Origin: an archaeon
Lineage (GTDB): Archaea; Iainarchaeota; Iainarchaeia; Iainarchaeales; Iainarchaeaceae
Length of the DNA stretch: 11,386 nucleotides
Direction of reading: 5' to 3'
Assembly: GCA_024653865.1 (NCBI GenBank)
Contig: JANLHD010000086.1
Span: 1 to 11,386 of the forward strand
Shown here piece after piece: positions 1 to 5,451 of this stretch (positions are counted from its first letter, which is position 1; each line of letters starts with the position of its first letter). The translations under genes were made by a program, and so were the position numbers. The notes under the pieces were generated by a model. That model saw nothing but the letters and a program-made list of their open reading frames with translations, was not told the origin of the DNA and did not search any database.

Positions 1-1
1 A

Positions 2-547
2 AGCCCCGGAAAAAAAATTCTCGCGGTGGTGGGCGCGGGGCACATCGAAGGGATAAAACAGAACCTCGGAAAAGAACTCGACGTCGCAAAAATTTCAACC
101 ACACAAAATGGGCTAAATTACTGGAAGCTCATCGCATATGCGATACCCGTTATTTTCGCGGTGACCCTTGTCTACTTGTTTTTTACAAAAGGAACCGGGG
201 TCACGCTCATGGCGCTCGCATACTGGTTCCTTGCGACCGGCATTCTTGCCGCGCTCGGTGTGATACTGGCGCGCGGGCACATGCTCTCGGCAATCGCGGC
301 ATTCCTCGCGGCGCCCCTGACCACGCTCCACCCGCTGATTGCGGCGGGATGGGTGGCGGGATACGTCGAGGCAAAGATGAAGAACCCGAAAATAAAGGAC
401 TTCGAGAACCTTAGGAACCTGAATTCATTCGATGACTTCACAAAAAATCGGGTGACCAAAATACTCCTCGTGGTCGCCGGCGCGAACCTTGGGGCAACAA
501 TCGGAACGATCCTCGCATTCCCGCTCATCGCATCACTCTTCGCGTGA
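2..547 (+). CDS. TraB-family membrane protein, C-terminal part (5' end outside window)
   Basis: The open frame enters from the left edge, so the true start is missing; 181 residues remain. The visible part begins with the strand and motif KILAVVGAGH (residues 5-14), the GxxH signature near the end of the catalytic-like domain of the TraB/Tiki superfamily. It is followed by about four to five hydrophobic segments (near residues 40-62, 67-90, 94-127 and 149-180). This soluble domain plus C-terminal multi-pass membrane block is the usual layout of archaeal TraB homologues. The family is named after the enterococcal pheromone-shutdown protein and is related to Tiki metalloproteases; the role in archaea is not established. 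The 3' end, including the stop, is imperfectly duplicated just downstream. A GTG at 26 is in frame but is internal to the conserved motif, so it is not the start. Confidence 0.85.
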   Translation, partial: SPGKKILAVVGAGHIEGIKQNLGKELDVAKISTTQNGLNYWKLIAYAIPVIFAVTLVYLFFTKGTGVTLMALAYWFLATGILAALGVILARGHMLSAIAAFLAAPLTTLHPLIAAGWVAGYVEAKMKNPKIKDFENLRNLNSFDDFTKNRVTKILLVVAGANLGATIGTILAFPLIASLFA

Positions 548-577
548 ACCGCTCAATCGCACCACTCTTCGCGTGAA
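521..577 (+). repeat. imperfect tandem duplication of the TraB gene 3' end
   Basis: Copy 1 (521-548) covers the last codons and the stop of the TraB gene. Copy 2 (549-577) follows directly and is identical except for one inserted A and one T-to-C change. Copy 2 therefore carries a second, non-functional version of the gene's end, with its own TGA at 574-576. Confidence 0.85.
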
Positions 578-592
578 AAAAATTAGATTAAA

Positions 593-605
593 TTTACTTT
601 TTCTT
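593..605 (+). terminator. T-rich tract downstream of the TraB gene
   Basis: The tract is mostly T (10 of 13) and starts 45 nt after the TraB stop. Archaeal transcription commonly ends at T-rich tracts in the non-template strand. A possible stem (607-611 with 620-624) lies just after rather than before it, so this is not a bacterial-style hairpin terminator. The tract overlaps the relic of the phosphatidyltransferase 3' end. Confidence 0.35.
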
Positions 606-641
606 CAGGGGCAAAACTTCCCCTTCCGACTCTTGCTTCAT
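594..641 (-). pseudogene. relic of the 3' end of the CDP-alcohol phosphatidyltransferase gene
   Basis: On the minus strand this stretch encodes MKQESEGEVLPLKKK and a TAA stop. The intact gene 690 bp away ends AQANGSVLPYLKK and stop, in the same frame and orientation. At DNA level 601-617 matches 1288-1307 at all 17 positions apart from one 3-nt gap, which removes one codon (Tyr). Similarity fades upstream of the Gly-x-Val-Leu-Pro block. I read it as a decayed partial copy, not a gene. The alternative is a recombination-site repeat that simply falls on the gene end. Confidence 0.5.
601..617 (+). repeat. left direct repeat flanking the sigma-like gene
   Basis: The sequence TTCTTCAGGGGCAAAAC recurs at 1288-1307 in the same orientation, with three extra bases (TAG) in the middle. 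The two copies bracket the sigma-70-like gene. The sequence is not low-complexity, so a chance match within 700 bp is unlikely. Confidence 0.7.
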
Positions 642-650
642 AGGGTAAGT

Positions 651-656
651 TATTAT
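651..656 (+). promoter_or_regulatory. TATA-like box of the sigma-like gene
   Basis: TATTAT is centred about 27 nt before the ATG at 681, the spacing expected for an archaeal leaderless transcript. No Shine-Dalgarno sequence lies before this ATG. The box is weak in sequence but fits the spacing seen at other genes in the window. Confidence 0.4.
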
Positions 657-680
657 TTGCCAAAAATGAATTATTGAATT

Positions 681-1283
681 ATGCCCAGAGGGAGAAGAGA
701 AAAAATCAATGTGGAGGTAATCCATAGAAACCAACATCTCCTTGATCGAGCCATGGTACTGGCGGAAAATACCGCGAACAGGTTTTATCACAGATATCAA
801 ACAATCTTTGAGGCGGCAGGAATGTCAAGGGATTCCGTAAAGGATTTTGCAATAAATAAAATCCCGGCAGTTCTAGGCGCCTATGATGAAAGTAGGCGCA
901 AATTTGATAGCTTTGCCATAACCTCATTTGAAAACGCATCAAAAAATGCCCTAAAAAAAGCGGTAATTAAGTCCAGGTACCACGCCAGGTATCAGCCCAA
1001 GCACACTCCTAACCCCAGGCAAATTATGGAGGCTACCACGGAAATTCGCCAAATGTTAAGCCACGCAATTGATGAGGCAAATTTATCGGAAGAAAAAGGA
1101 AGAAGGCTTAAGGCTTATTTTTACTACATCATGGATCACGGGTCGCCTTCCTCCTACGCAAGAGTTTTGTCGGAGAAATTTAACATGACCGAAGGCGCGG
1201 TCAGAACAGATATACACAGGAGCCTAACAAGGGTTAGAAATACGCCGACCCTACAAAAATACAGGGAAGAGCTTGGCCTATAA
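681..1283 (+). CDS. sigma-70-like protein (regions 2 and 4)
   Basis: This 200-residue protein has the order and spacing of a minimal sigma-70-family factor. Residues about 20-97 resemble region 2: a helix, then an acidic-start helix (DSVKDFAINKIPAVLGAYDE, 51-70), then the aromatic SRRKFDSFAITSFENASKNA (71-90), matching the FDxxxxxxFxxYA pattern of regions 2.1-2.3. Residues about 133-187 resemble region 4, with the helix-turn-helix YARVLSEKFNMTEGAVRTDI (159-178) followed by HRSLTRVR. A basic linker (98-113) joins them; no region 1.1 or 3 is visible. Arginine is coded almost wholly by AGA/AGG, and the gene is more AT-rich than its neighbours, suggesting transfer. Archaea normally use TBP and TFB, though complete sigma factors were reported in some single-cell archaeal genomes (Rinke et al. 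2013). An alternative is a sigma-like DNA-binding regulator with no RNA polymerase contact. The family call is by eye. Confidence 0.72.
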   Translation: MPRGRREKINVEVIHRNQHLLDRAMVLAENTANRFYHRYQTIFEAAGMSRDSVKDFAINKIPAVLGAYDESRRKFDSFAITSFENASKNALKKAVIKSRYHARYQPKHTPNPRQIMEATTEIRQMLSHAIDEANLSEEKGRRLKAYFYYIMDHGSPSSYARVLSEKFNMTEGAVRTDIHRSLTRVRNTPTLQKYREELGL

Positions 1284-1922
1284 TCACTTCTTCAGGTAGG
1301 GCAAAACAGAGCCGTTTGCCTGCGCCTCGGAAATTAGTTTCTTCGCATAGAGGGCGCGCTGCACAAAACCTACCGCGGAAATCAATGCAACAAGGTAGAG
1401 CGAGAGCTCGAACGGGGAAATGAATTCCGCGCCCGCAAAAAATATTTGCCCGAAAAGCCCGAACACGAAAAGCAGCATCCTGTCGGAATGCTCCCCCAAA
1501 CCCGGCCAATCCCGGTTGTCGGTTATTATCACGAGCGCAACGCGCGGCTTTGCATAACTCGCAAGCATGGCAAGGCCAAGCGCAAAAATCGCTGCAATCG
1601 GGAACACGAACGCCGCACCGATGAACAAAATTGTCTCAACAAGCTTGTCGATAATCGTCTCGAAATAATTCCCCCAAAGAGAATCCTTTTTTTGGATGCG
1701 CGCAACCTCGCCGTCGAACAAATCCACACAAACCGCGAGCAATGAAAAAATGAACGCGGAGGGGAAATCCTGCATGTAAATAAAATAAGCGGCAACAATC
1801 GCGAGCACGGCGCCGGAAAATGAAAAAAAGTTCGGCGCAACCCCAAGGCGCGCAAAAGGCGTTGCAATAAGCTCCGTGAATTCCTTCAATTTTGGCCTGA
1901 ATGAACCCAGCATTGCAACCAC
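1284..1922 (-). CDS. CDP-alcohol phosphatidyltransferase family protein
   Basis: This is an integral membrane enzyme that transfers a phosphoalcohol head group from or to a CDP-linked lipid; in archaea such enzymes make archaetidyl phospholipids. Numbered from the GTG, the family motif DxxDGxxAR-x8-GxxxDxxxD is seen as D67, D70, G71, A74, R75, G84, then E88 where the third Asp is expected, then D92. About six hydrophobic segments surround and follow it, the normal size and layout (212 aa). The substrate cannot be told from the sequence. The GTG at 1922 lies about 26 nt from a weak TATA-like TATTAT (1947-1952); an ATG at 1913 gives MLGSFRPKL, which looks more like family N-termini and is the main alternative. 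Its stop abuts the sigma-like gene's stop, convergently. The Asp-to-Glu change at a likely catalytic position makes an altered or reduced activity possible. Confidence 0.85.
   Translation of the reverse strand: MVAMLGSFRPKLKEFTELIATPFARLGVAPNFFSFSGAVLAIVAAYFIYMQDFPSAFIFSLLAVCVDLFDGEVARIQKKDSLWGNYFETIIDKLVETILFIGAAFVFPIAAIFALGLAMLASYAKPRVALVIITDNRDWPGLGEHSDRMLLFVFGLFGQIFFAGAEFISPFELSLYLVALISAVGFVQRALYAKKLISEAQANGSVLPYLKK
1288..1307 (+). repeat. right direct repeat flanking the sigma-like gene
   Basis: This 20-bp copy matches 601-617 apart from three inserted bases. Read on the minus strand it encodes the last residues (VLPYLKK) of the phosphatidyltransferase. It lies 5 bp beyond the stop of the sigma-like gene. 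Confidence 0.7.
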
Positions 1923-1967
1923 AAAAAATTGCCCTTCCGCGGGCAGTATTATGACACTATTATTACT

Positions 1968-2012
1968 CTTATATATTAGAAAGTATTAAACTATTTTCAC
2001 CGCAGTATAAAA
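1968..2012 (+). promoter_or_regulatory. promoter region of the cysteine desulfurase gene
   Basis: Two TATA-like boxes lie here: CTTATATATT (1968-1977) and TATAAAA (2006-2012). The second is centred about 28 nt before the ATG at 2038 and would give a leaderless or nearly leaderless transcript. The first would give a leader of about 35-40 nt. There is no Shine-Dalgarno site before 2038. Confidence 0.5.
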
Positions 2013-2037
2013 TTGGGCAAAAGTGGCTTTTATGGTT

Positions 2038-3252
2038 ATGGACGTAAAAAAAATCCGCGAAGATTTTCCCCGCCTGCAGAAAGGCGATGGGCTCATATAC
2101 TTCGACAACGCCTCAACCAGCCTAAAGCCTAGGCAGGTAATTGACGCGGTTGTGAACTATTACACCGATGTCGCCGGAAACACCGGAAGGGGAAGCCACA
2201 GGAGCTCGCAAAAGGCAACAATGCTCGTTGAGGAAGCGCGCGGGGACGTTTCAAAGCTAATAGGCATAAAACCAACCGAACTCGCATTCACAAGAAACAC
2301 GACCGAAGGGATAAATGCGATTGCGGTCTCGCTTGAACGCATGGGGCACTTCCATGAAGGCGATGAAATAATAGTTTCCGCAATGGAACACCACGCAAAC
2401 CTAATCCCCTGGCAGGAACTCGCAAAGCGCACCGGCGCAAAACTAAAAATTGCCCCCCTCAAAGAGGATTACACCCTCGACATGCAGGCATTGGAAGGAA
2501 TGGCTGGCAAAAGAACCAAATTGGTTTCAATGTGCCACGCATCAAACACTGTGGCGACAATAATTCCCGCACAGGAAGTCGCAAAGATTGCAAGGGATGC
2601 TGGTGCGCTCTTTTTGCTCGACGGCGCACAAAGCGTGCCGGATTTCGAAGTGAACCCGAAAAAAATCGGGTGCGATTTTTTGGTTTTTTCCGGGCACAAA
2701 ATGCTAGGGCCCACCGGAGTCGGGGCGATGTATGCAAAGCCGGAATTGATGGAAAAAATGCCCCCATATAATTACGGCGGCGGCATCGTGAAAAAGGTCA
2801 CCTACGAAAAAACCGTGTACGAAACAGGGCCGCAAAAATTCGAGGCGGGCACGCTTGCGATTGCGCAAATAATCGGCTTCGGCGAGGCGGCGAGATATTT
2901 GCGGCGCGTTGAATTGGGCAACGTGCATGCACACGCGAAAAAATTGCTCTCGCACGCGCTCCAAAAATTGGGCGAAATCGATGGCATAAAAATCTACGGC
3001 CCGCAAAATCCCGAAAAGCAGCGCTCGATCGCATTATTTGAATGCGTTGGAATGGACCCCGTGGATTTGGCAATAGGCCTTGACGAATCCAAAAACATTG
3101 CAATCAGGAGCGGACTGCATTGCGCGGAACCAATTGTTGCCAGCATAAACCCGAAGGGGCTCGACAGGGCTAGCTTCTATTTGTACAACACGATTGATGA
3201 AATCAACATCTTCGCCGAAGAGGTCAAATCCATAACAAAGGCTTTCAGGTAA
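2038..3252 (+). CDS. sufS: cysteine desulfurase, SufS type (group II)
   Basis: A PLP enzyme that removes sulfur from L-cysteine, leaving a persulfide used for Fe-S cluster assembly with the SufBC scaffold. From the ATG at 2038 it has 404 residues, the normal SufS length. Visible marks are YFDNASTSLKP near the N-terminus, the PLP-stacking His region SAMEHHANLIPW, the cofactor Lys in FSGHKMLGPTG (K221), and the catalytic Cys in RSGLHCAEP (C362), the RxGxxC form typical of group II enzymes with a short catalytic loop. In-frame GTG (2023) and ATG (2032) starts exist upstream; I prefer 2038 because the protein then begins MDVKKIREDFP as family members do, and because of TATA spacing. It is monocistronic here, with no other suf genes in the window. 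CsdA or kynureninase-like relatives are less likely alternatives. Confidence 0.93.
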   Translation: MDVKKIREDFPRLQKGDGLIYFDNASTSLKPRQVIDAVVNYYTDVAGNTGRGSHRSSQKATMLVEEARGDVSKLIGIKPTELAFTRNTTEGINAIAVSLERMGHFHEGDEIIVSAMEHHANLIPWQELAKRTGAKLKIAPLKEDYTLDMQALEGMAGKRTKLVSMCHASNTVATIIPAQEVAKIARDAGALFLLDGAQSVPDFEVNPKKIGCDFLVFSGHKMLGPTGVGAMYAKPELMEKMPPYNYGGGIVKKVTYEKTVYETGPQKFEAGTLAIAQIIGFGEAARYLRRVELGNVHAHAKKLLSHALQKLGEIDGIKIYGPQNPEKQRSIALFECVGMDPVDLAIGLDESKNIAIRSGLHCAEPIVASINPKGLDRASFYLYNTIDEINIFAEEVKSITKAFR

Positions 3253-3291
3253 AGCTGTTGCACTTCCCCGATTTCCTCGCCACAAAATTAT

Positions 3292-4074
3292 TCACTCAAG
3301 CTCGAAAGGCGGCTTGAATTGAGGCGTTTTTTTTGTAAAATCGCGATTCCGAAGCGCCTCTATCCTTTCATATCTAATCTGTGCGGGCATTTTGTTTAGC
3401 CTCAATAAAAAATCCAGAAGTTCCTGATCTTCTCTCTGAACCGCCTCTATTTCCGCTATGGCTTTTGCGGACGCCTTATGCCTTTTGCCCAGCTCAACAA
3501 GGTCGCGAATACTACTCACATGAGAAGATGCGAGGCCAATGGCAATTTTTAATGCGCCATCAAGCACCAAGTGCCGATTTGAAAAATCTCGCCCACCACC
3601 AGTTACCCCAATTACAAGCCCACGCATGTCACCTTTTTGAACAATGCCATTCAAATCCAAAATAAGAGCGGCTGTTTCCTCCACAGAAATTTTTTTGTTG
3701 GGATTCGCCCTAACCTTAGCCCTCAAATCCCTATGAAATAAGTTCATGGCGCGATGCAACCAAAAATCAGTGCCTTTGCTTTTCAAAAATTGCAATTCCT
3801 TCAGCGCCTGAATGTCAGCTGCCATAAACTGCCTTTCATGCGCGGCGGATGCAAAACTCATTTCGGATTGATACTCACGTGCCTGTTTTCGGTGGGAATC
3901 AATCCTTGAACGCAAGTCAGATTCAGCCCTTTTAAAATCAAAACCAAGTTCGCCAAATCTCCTAAGGGCCCACTCCCTGGGAGAAACTACTATCGGCAAG
4001 TATCCTTTGTCAAAACCACTTGTCAAAACGCGGGCTTTTCTCGTGGCTTTTCTCGTTGATTTTGCCGAAACCAT
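3292..4074 (-). CDS. unrecognised soluble protein
   Basis: I do not recognise this 260-residue protein. It has a very basic N-terminus (SAKSTRKATRKARV, residues 3-16), no signal peptide and no membrane segment. It looks largely helical, with a charged helical stretch at about 36-100 (many Arg, Gln, Glu). A more conserved-looking Gly-rich turn, VIGVTGGGRDF, lies near residues 155-165, and another charged helical region follows at about 190-240. The glycine turn is not a P-loop because the GK[ST] is missing. The basic tail suggests nucleic-acid or ribosome association, but that is inference only. The ATG is supported by a TATA box exactly one leaderless spacing upstream. It converges on sufS with a 39-bp gap. 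It looks somewhat more AT-rich than the core metabolic genes, so it may be accessory. Confidence 0.75.
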   Translation of the reverse strand: MVSAKSTRKATRKARVLTSGFDKGYLPIVVSPREWALRRFGELGFDFKRAESDLRSRIDSHRKQAREYQSEMSFASAAHERQFMAADIQALKELQFLKSKGTDFWLHRAMNLFHRDLRAKVRANPNKKISVEETAALILDLNGIVQKGDMRGLVIGVTGGGRDFSNRHLVLDGALKIAIGLASSHVSSIRDLVELGKRHKASAKAIAEIEAVQREDQELLDFLLRLNKMPAQIRYERIEALRNRDFTKKTPQFKPPFELE

Positions 4075-4096
4075 AAAGTGACAAGGAATATGTTAG

Positions 4097-4104
4097 ATAT
4101 AAAA
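4097..4104 (-). promoter_or_regulatory. TATA box of the unrecognised 260-aa gene
   Basis: On the minus strand the sequence reads TTTTATAT, centred 26-27 nt before the ATG at 4074. This places the transcription start on the start codon and explains the lack of a Shine-Dalgarno site. The box sits in the 47-bp gap before the upstream membrane-protein gene. Confidence 0.55.
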
Positions 4105-4121
4105 TCTTTCATTAGGAACGC

Positions 4122-4478
4122 CTAAATCAGCTGCGCAATAAAAATCGCCGCGACACCCTGAATGGAACTAATCACAACAAACCTATCCTTCCACCTTTCA
4201 CTGTTTTCAACAAACGCTAGCAAGCCAATCTTTGTGATGTAATAAATCGTCAGGGTTTTCGCGCCAAACAATGCAACGCCCGAAAGATACCCCCAAGCAT
4301 CCCACAGCCACATCGCAACCACAAAAACAAGGAAATTTCTCACAAAATTTTTCTCTCCGAAAATCACGTGCGTAACCAGCGCGAAAGCAAATAGCCAAAA
4401 CAAGTGCTCTTGCACAAAGGCAATTATCCAACCAAAGTTGAATGAAGCAATTTGGGCAAAAAATTCCACAATGTACAT
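4122..4478 (-). CDS. small multi-pass membrane protein, unknown function
   Basis: The 118-residue product is strongly hydrophobic, with about three to four predicted membrane helices: near residues 15-38 (two short segments around FAFALVTHVIF), 50-72 (FLVFVVAMWLWDAWGYLSGV), 75-92 and 100-118. I recognise no family. I chose the ATG at 4478 because it follows the stop of the 57-aa gene by a single base (TGAAATG), typical of translational coupling. The frame is open back to 4562, but that longer form would overlap the 57-aa gene and add a polar, Cys-rich stretch that does not look like this protein. The WLWDAWG motif is a distinctive feature to search with. The two proteins probably act together in the membrane. 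Confidence 0.7.
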   Translation of the reverse strand: MYIVEFFAQIASFNFGWIIAFVQEHLFWLFAFALVTHVIFGEKNFVRNFLVFVVAMWLWDAWGYLSGVALFGAKTLTIYYITKIGLLAFVENSERWKDRFVVISSIQGVAAIFIAQLI

Positions 4479-4479
4479 T

Positions 4480-4653
4480 TCAGAACCTATTGTATGTAAC
4501 TTCAGCCAATACGAGCAGGAAAGTGAAAAGAAAACCTGCCGCGGTATACATTGTGGCGGCAAAGAAATCTATTCCAAAGGCAAGGGCAATCGGGCCAATC
4601 AAATATACGCCGGCGGTAATGTAGAGCGAGTCCACAAAGTTGCGCAAAACCAT
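4480..4653 (-). CDS. 57-aa two-helix membrane protein, unknown function
   Basis: This short frame runs from ATG at 4653 to TGA at 4480-4482. The product starts MVLRNFVDSLYITAGVYLIG and has two hydrophobic segments: residues about 10-30 and 32-51, with a short break near Asp29. It ends in the polar EVTYNRF. Support for its being real: hydrophobic design through both helices, a 1-nt gap to the next membrane-protein gene, and a TATA-like ATAAAT about 26 nt before the ATG. The basic residue near the start and the acidic C-terminal end would place both ends in the cytoplasm. No family recognised. Confidence 0.65.
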   Translation of the reverse strand: MVLRNFVDSLYITAGVYLIGPIALAFGIDFFAATMYTAAGFLFTFLLVLAEVTYNRF

Positions 4654-4670
4654 ATAACTAATGCATTAGA

Positions 4671-4690
4671 GGCGATTTATGGCGATTTAG
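4671..4690. repeat. tandem 10-bp repeat over the promoter of the membrane-protein pair
   Basis: GGCGATTTAT is followed directly by GGCGATTTAG. The first copy contains the minus-strand TATA-like ATAAAT (4675-4680) that precedes the 57-aa gene. It could be a regulator site or a chance duplication. Confidence 0.4.
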
Positions 4691-4729
4691 TGACATATGC
4701 CCTAATTTTGGCCAAAAAACACATTAAAA

Positions 4730-4754
4730 TTAACTAATTCACGTTAATAGTTAA
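4730..4754. promoter_or_regulatory. inverted repeat upstream of the HTH_10 gene, candidate operator
   Basis: TTAACTA (4730-4736) and TAGTTAA (4748-4754) form a perfect 7-bp inverted repeat with an 11-nt spacer. A third related GTTAA lies at 4743-4747. The right arm ends one base before the TATA box, over the usual BRE position, in the divergent region between a regulator and a membrane-protein operon. This suits autoregulation, though the AT-rich content raises the chance of coincidence. Confidence 0.4.
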
Positions 4755-4755
4755 C

Positions 4756-4763
4756 TATATATA
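4756..4763 (+). promoter_or_regulatory. TATA box of the HTH_10 regulator
   Basis: TATATATA is centred 26-27 nt before the ATG at 4786, the clearest TATA box in the window. The transcript should be leaderless; no Shine-Dalgarno site precedes the ATG. Confidence 0.65.
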
Positions 4764-4785
4764 GTGGTTTTGGGGCATTTATTAT

Positions 4786-5451
4786 ATGAAGGAAATAACC
4801 ATCGGAGTCTACCATCACGACTGCTGGGGCTCGGAGAGCTCCGAGAAATTCCCGGAAAGCATCGCAACCGAGAAGGGGCCGGTAATCATTTCCGAACTCG
4901 GCGACGGGCAAAAAAAGGTTTACTGCACAATGGAGGTAAACTTTTGCGACAACAAGCAAAGGGACGGCTACCTCGAATACATCAAAAAGCACCCGGTAAT
5001 GGGCGAGTGCAACGTGATTTACAAAAAAGATTCAAAGGCGCTAATCAGCACCACCTGGGAAGGCAGCACCAGCTACGGCACGGTCATGGGCAAGAATTGC
5101 ACCTACACGGCGCCAATCACACAAGAACTCGGCGGCTACGAAACCCACACGGTAATCGCAAAAAATCCGAACGATTTGAAAAAACTTTTGGGCGAACTCG
5201 AAATACTCGGGGAAGTAAAAATGCTCCGGGTCAAAAACGAAGTCGAGCAAAACAACCCCTATGGACTCACAGAAAAACAGGCAAAGGCGCTTAGAATCGC
5301 GCGCGCTCTTGGCTATTACACCTGGCCGCGCAAGGTCGGCCTCGAAGAAATGGCAAAGGCAAGTGAAACCTCCAGAAGGGCGTTCCAGGAAAACTTAAGG
5401 AAAGCAGAGGCAAAAGTTTTTCCCCAAACAATCAGGGAACTCGGCGCCTAA
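4786..5451 (+). CDS. HTH_10 (Bat-type) archaeal transcriptional regulator
   Basis: A 221-residue putative DNA-binding regulator. The C-terminal part (residues 161-211) fits the HTH_10 domain first known from the haloarchaeal bacterio-opsin activator: LTEKQAKALRIARALGYYTW (161-180) followed by PRKVGLEEMA and a recognition-helix region to about 211. The N-terminal 150 residues form a separate, probably ligand-sensing domain. It begins with VYHHDCWGS (8-16), a His-Cys-Trp motif of the type seen in archaeal proteins with this architecture, and has five cysteines in all (13, 47, 54, 75, 105). A metal or redox signal is therefore possible but unproven. Divergent from the membrane-protein pair, which is a natural candidate target. 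Its stop overlaps the stop end of thrB by 4 bp on the other strand. Confidence 0.85.
   Translation: MKEITIGVYHHDCWGSESSEKFPESIATEKGPVIISELGDGQKKVYCTMEVNFCDNKQRDGYLEYIKKHPVMGECNVIYKKDSKALISTTWEGSTSYGTVMGKNCTYTAPITQELGGYETHTVIAKNPNDLKKLLGELEILGEVKMLRVKNEVEQNNPYGLTEKQAKALRIARALGYYTWPRKVGLEEMAKASETSRRAFQENLRKAEAKVFPQTIRELGA

Noticed and set aside
607..624. AGGGG / CCCCT stem as a hairpin terminator
   Set aside because: The loop is 8 nt, the stem 5 bp, and no T-run follows it. It falls inside the relic of the phosphatidyltransferase 3' end, which explains the sequence better.
3327..3334. T8 run as a terminator for sufS
   Set aside because: It is in the right direction 75 nt after the sufS stop, but lies within the coding region of the convergent gene where it encodes lysines; no independent support.
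4764..5294. Open frame of 176 codons overlapping the HTH_10 gene in another frame
   Set aside because: The product is extremely rich in Arg, His, Gly and Asn without domain features, while the overlapping frame matches a known regulator family with a leaderless promoter.
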